Assembly: GCF_004137765.1 (NCBI RefSeq)
Contig: NZ_NOIS01000003.1
Span: 62,001 to 126,000, forward strand
Source of the DNA: Rothia uropygialis
GTDB lineage: Bacteria; Actinomycetota; Actinomycetes; Actinomycetales; Micrococcaceae
Reading direction: 5' to 3'
DNA: 64,000 nucleotides
Under the pieces are notes generated by a model. That model was given only the letters and a program-made list of their open reading frames with translations, made no database searches and was not told the origin of the DNA. Made by a program: the position numbers and the translations under genes. Positions 61,125 to 64,000 of the stretch are shown piece by piece (positions within the stretch are counted from its first letter, which is position 1; each line of letters begins with the position of its first letter).

Positions 61125-62153
61125 TTACCCCGTCGTGGACCGACGGACCACCAATTCCGGCATCAGAGTTACGCTTTCGCCGTGGTGGCCGGGCTGCGCT
61201 ACCGATTCCGCAACCGTATCCGCCGCCAGGCGCCCGATGTCTCGATTTCTGGGATCGACCGAGGTCAACGAGATACGGGACATTGCCGCAATCGAGGTGT
61301 TGTCGAATCCTGTGATGGCAAGATCTTCCGGAACCCGCAGTCCCATGTGGTCGGCGGCGGACTGCACACCCAGAGCCACCAGATCGCTGACCGCTACGAT
61401 CGCCGTCGGGCGGGAGTCAGAAGTCAACATCGCAGTCGCGGCCTCGAAACCCTCCTCTTCCGAGAAGGCCGCCTTCATGGCCCGCTCGGGCAGTCCGCAC
61501 TCGCGAACGAACCTCAGATACGCGGCGTGGCGCCCCCTCGAGACCCCGCCTCCCTCACCTCCGACAAAACCGATGTCCCGGTGTCCCTGTTCGATCAAGT
61601 GATCCATGACCAAACGGATACCCGCTTCGTCGTCCGCTCGGACGGAAGGGTGGTCCGACCCGTGCACTGCCGTGGCACTGGCAAAAACCACCGGCATCCC
61701 GACCGGAAGGCGGGCATCTTCGACGGATGTTCCCACAATGACGAGGCCACGCGGACGGAGGTCACGAAACATATCGAGAACCTGTTCGTTGATCTCCCCG
61801 TACCTGTCCCCCCGGTACGCTGCACCGGCAGCGGTCGCGCTGGCCACCAAGCCGTATTGGCCGTGCTCGTGCAAAGCCACCCTCGCGGCCTCGGCAATTT
61901 CGGTCAGGACGGGGTTCTCCAGGTCGACGACCAGGATCCCGACAAAAGGAGACCCCTCCGTCGCGAGTGTGCGAGCCAAAAAATTCGGGCGGTATCCGAG
62001 GTTCTCGGCGGCGGCATGAATCCTCTTGAGCCGCTCCGGACCCACGCGTGAAGCGTCTTGGAATGCCAAGGAAACCAAGGACTTGGAGACTCCCGCTTCG
62101 GCCGCCACATCGCGGATCGTCGGGCGATCATTCCGGTCAGAGGTCTTTTCCAT
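61125..62153 (-). CDS. LacI/GalR-family transcriptional regulator
   Basis: A 342-residue LacI-family repressor starting at ATG 62153. The helix-turn-helix is TIRDVAAEAGVSKSLVSLAF and the hinge ENLGYRPNFLARTLA; the periplasmic-binding-protein-like sensor fills the rest, with DEAGIRLVMDHLIEQGHRDIGFVGG and the usual ITGFDNTSIAAMSRISLTSV region. It lies directly upstream of, and in line with, the catabolic operon it likely controls through TGGACCGGTCCA. It probably senses inositol or a pathway intermediate. Confidence 0.9.
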   Translation of the reverse strand: MEKTSDRNDRPTIRDVAAEAGVSKSLVSLAFQDASRVGPERLKRIHAAAENLGYRPNFLARTLATEGSPFVGILVVDLENPVLTEIAEAARVALHEHGQYGLVASATAAGAAYRGDRYGEINEQVLDMFRDLRPRGLVIVGTSVEDARLPVGMPVVFASATAVHGSDHPSVRADDEAGIRLVMDHLIEQGHRDIGFVGGEGGGVSRGRHAAYLRFVRECGLPERAMKAAFSEEEGFEAATAMLTSDSRPTAIVAVSDLVALGVQSAADHMGLRVPEDLAITGFDNTSIAAMSRISLTSVDPRNRDIGRLAADTVAESVAQPGHHGESVTLMPELVVRRSTTG

Positions 62154-62268
62154 GTTCCATATCCTGGCACAGGATCCCCCGCGCGACCGGAGCCAAGGTA
62201 GGCACCGCACGCTTTTCCGGGGCTTCGCCGAGGTACCCGCGGCGGGCAGACCGACACACGATGTGCGG

Positions 62269-62931
62269 CTATCGCCCCAGGAGATTCGGGTAGATTCCGC
62301 GCATCACGTTCACGAGCTCGTCCGCCTGCTCGGGTGAGACCGCGAGGTCGAGGATGGCGAATTCGTACCACGTGATCGTCCCGTAGGCTGCACCGAACAT
62401 GGACTCGAAATCCGGCTTGTTGCCGGCCGACAGGTCCCCGAACGCACGCTTGGTGTTGACCGTCAGATGGCTGTTCGCTCCGTCGAAACTGGCGATGAGA
62501 ACCACATTCCGGTCGCGCGATTCGACATGGATCAGATCCTTGTCACGTTGCAGAGAGTAGGTCCCTGTCCTCTGTATCCGGCACGGTCCGAAGTCCGCGA
62601 TGGGTCCCGTCTGCCCCGTGCAGGAAAAGACGCCGATCATCGTGAAAGCCGCGGCCCGCGAGTGCCGGAAGACAAATTGCCCTGATTGATAGGACCCCTT
62701 GGTGATCTGCAATCCGTTGCCGTCCGCGCTCTCGACGACTCGCACGTCCGCGGGCGTGGTCCGGACGGCGGCCGTGCGGCTCAGACCCATGGCATCGGGA
62801 ATCCGGCTGGGATCCTCAGGGTTGACGGTGGATGCGACCCAGCGCGCAGCAACGGGCACTCCGAGATCCGGCAGAAGGTACTCGGCCAGGTTATTCGTGA
62901 TTTTCGATTGAGTCCGAATCATCGTGGTCAT
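62269..62931 (-). CDS. LamG/concanavalin-like beta-sandwich protein
   Basis: A 220-residue protein from ATG 62931, preceded by AGGAG that overlaps the stop of the upstream beta-helix gene. Alternating short hydrophobic strands (AFTMIGVFSC, YSLQRDKDLIHV, VVLIASFDGANSHLTVN) and the ending YEFAILDLAVSPEQADELVNVMRGIY are typical of LamG-like lectin domains. No signal peptide. Such domains bind or decorate polysaccharide. The pair with the beta-helix protein suggests an exopolysaccharide-related or tail-spike-like module; I do not recognise the exact family. Confidence 0.6.
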   Translation of the reverse strand: MTTMIRTQSKITNNLAEYLLPDLGVPVAARWVASTVNPEDPSRIPDAMGLSRTAAVRTTPADVRVVESADGNGLQITKGSYQSGQFVFRHSRAAAFTMIGVFSCTGQTGPIADFGPCRIQRTGTYSLQRDKDLIHVESRDRNVVLIASFDGANSHLTVNTKRAFGDLSAGNKPDFESMFGAAYGTITWYEFAILDLAVSPEQADELVNVMRGIYPNLLGR

Positions 62932-62941
62932 GAATTTTCTC

Positions 62942-64000
62942 CTAGTCCGAGACCTGATCGAGAATCCGTCCGTTGCCGAGAACATAGTTCCGGCCGGTGG
63001 CACCGCCTCTGATGACTTCGCCAGAGGGGCGCTCATTGGTCAGTGAGCGGTGGGACACCGTGATCATGTTTTCCCGCGCCTCAGGGCCGAAGGCAAGGGC
63101 ATGCTTCTGCCATCCGTAGAACGACCCAGGAGCCTGTTGCGCGGCCGTGGTCGACGAAAGGTTCAGAACATTCCTCGACCCTTCGACGAAGGCACCGACG
63201 TGCCCGGCGGGTGTTGTAGCTCTTACTGGGTTGCTGACCCGAGTCCGCCCGTCATCACCATAGACTTGAAGGGCTTGGTTCTCTTCGTTGGTCAACCACG
63301 GCTCCAGGTCATCGTCGGCCCGCATGGCCCACGGCGGAACGAGGTTGTTCGCGTCCACGGACATCTGGATATTCGCTCCTTCCGTTCCCGGGGAAATCCA
63401 CAGACCGTGCCCCGAATGATTCTGGGAAGAAGACGACGAAACGGTGACGTCGGCTCCATTCCCGTGGAACTCCCAACCATTGGCCCACCTCCGTCGATAC
63501 GCATTGCCGTCCGGCGCCGGGTGATTGAGAACCGCTGTTCCGGACATCCAGGTCTTGAGGTTCGAATAGTTCACGGATCCGTGCAGTGAACGGACCCCGG
63601 CGAATTCCGCTTGCCCCACGGTGCAATCGGACCAGGAACAATCAGGCGGAGAAATGAATCCGACGCCGGGCCGAATGGCCACCACATTGTGGAAGACGGT
63701 TCCTCCGTTCCCGCCCAGCCCAAAGACCGCCGTACCGTAGACATCGTTGATTCTCACGTTGACGACCAGGTTGTAGAGATCGAGACCTTCGTCGTCCTGG
63801 TCGGGCTTGGGCTCCGACCGTGCAATCCAAATTCCATGAGGCATGGCGCTGGCGTGACCCAGGGAGTTTCGGGCCCATTCCCGCCCCTTGGACCACACCG
63901 TTTGGTTGAAACGGTTTCCCTCCAACGTCACATCGCGAATTTCACTGCGATAGTTCTTGCGCCCGGAGGCGGATGGGGTCACGGCAATGATGGGTCTGTT
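62942..64000 (-). CDS. Right-handed parallel beta-helix protein, 5' end outside window
   Basis: At least 353 residues, open to the right edge, so the N-terminus is missing; an in-frame GTG at 63982 is probably internal. Short strand-turn repeats rich in Gly, Asn and Val (LYNLVVNVRINDVYGTAVFG, FHNVVAIRPGVGF, CSWSDCTVGQAEFAGVRSLHG) recur about every 22-25 residues, as in pectate-lyase-like beta helices. Such proteins cleave or bind polysaccharides, or act as phage tail spikes. It ends 10 bases before the lectin-like gene. No phage structural gene is visible within the window. Confidence 0.65.
   Translation of the reverse strand, partial: NRPIIAVTPSASGRKNYRSEIRDVTLEGNRFNQTVWSKGREWARNSLGHASAMPHGIWIARSEPKPDQDDEGLDLYNLVVNVRINDVYGTAVFGLGGNGGTVFHNVVAIRPGVGFISPPDCSWSDCTVGQAEFAGVRSLHGSVNYSNLKTWMSGTAVLNHPAPDGNAYRRRWANGWEFHGNGADVTVSSSSSQNHSGHGLWISPGTEGANIQMSVDANNLVPPWAMRADDDLEPWLTNEENQALQVYGDDGRTRVSNPVRATTPAGHVGAFVEGSRNVLNLSSTTAAQQAPGSFYGWQKHALAFGPEARENMITVSHRSLTNERPSGEVIRGGATGRNYVLGNGRILDQVSD

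Noticed and set aside
62269-64000. Prophage
   Set aside because: No integrase, attachment site, capsid, terminase or other phage structural gene is visible; only two spike-like genes at the edge.
1-64000. CRISPR arrays, insertion sequences, rRNA or tRNA genes
   Set aside because: I saw no regularly spaced direct repeats with spacers, no transposase-like protein and no conserved RNA gene segments on either strand.

Overview
The window is high-GC, densely packed bacterial chromosome. Gene content and protein style point to an actinobacterium of the Micrococcales, probably near the Micrococcaceae. Supporting signs are an IdeR-type iron box, a 479-residue glyceraldehyde-3-phosphate dehydrogenase with a long N-terminal extension, a Trp/Pro-rich membrane-anchored protein of actinobacterial type, GTG starts, and AGGAG-type ribosome binding sites. 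The species cannot be fixed from the sequence alone. I found no rRNA, tRNA, CRISPR array, insertion sequence or phage integrase.

Layout, left half. 1-3.2 kb: the end of a thioesterase gene, then a minus-strand beta-oxidation operon (thiolase, enoyl-CoA hydratase, 3-hydroxyacyl-CoA dehydrogenase) of phenylacetate/adipate type with a TetR-like operator. 3.4-6.3 kb: a SAM riboswitch followed by a sulfonate-type ABC importer (ATPase, lipoprotein, permease), then acetyl-CoA synthetase. 8.4-10.2 kb: azlCD amino-acid exporter divergent from an XRE-cupin regulator. 10.4-24.6 kb: mostly housekeeping genes (nitrilase-type amidase, HAD phosphatase, serS, a GNAT, diacylglycerol kinase, pheA, rhodanese, a HutG-like ureohydrolase with altered active-site residues, pgm, an AlbA_2-type regulator, a peptide transporter). 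24.7-36.8 kb: an MFS exporter with its MarR regulator, a nucleobase permease, an aldo/keto reductase, a coupled sugar kinase/PEBP/HAD/GDPD operon, gap, and an M18 aminopeptidase with a CAAX-type protease.

36.9-46.6 kb holds an anchored surface protein, a fused 5-oxoprolinase PxpB-PxpC with a biotin carboxylase, a convergent Nramp-related transporter lacking the metal motif, rarD, a TIGR01777 epimerase and a pyrimidine-dimer glycosylase.

46.7-62.2 kb is a cyclitol (inositol-type) catabolic island. It has a sugar-porter MFS, a GntR regulator, iolB, a TSUP permease, a siderophore-interacting protein behind an iron box, and two minus-strand operons: ALDH-iolD-HpcH/HpaI aldolase-hydroxyacid dehydrogenase, then Gfo/Idh/MocA dehydrogenase-SDR-IolE-like-iolG. 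A LacI regulator lies at its end. Three copies of TGGACCGGTCCA sit in front of the two catabolic operons and are the likely LacI operator. IolC and IolJ are not in the window. The last 1.7 kb encodes a lectin-like beta-sandwich protein and a parallel beta-helix protein that runs off the right edge.
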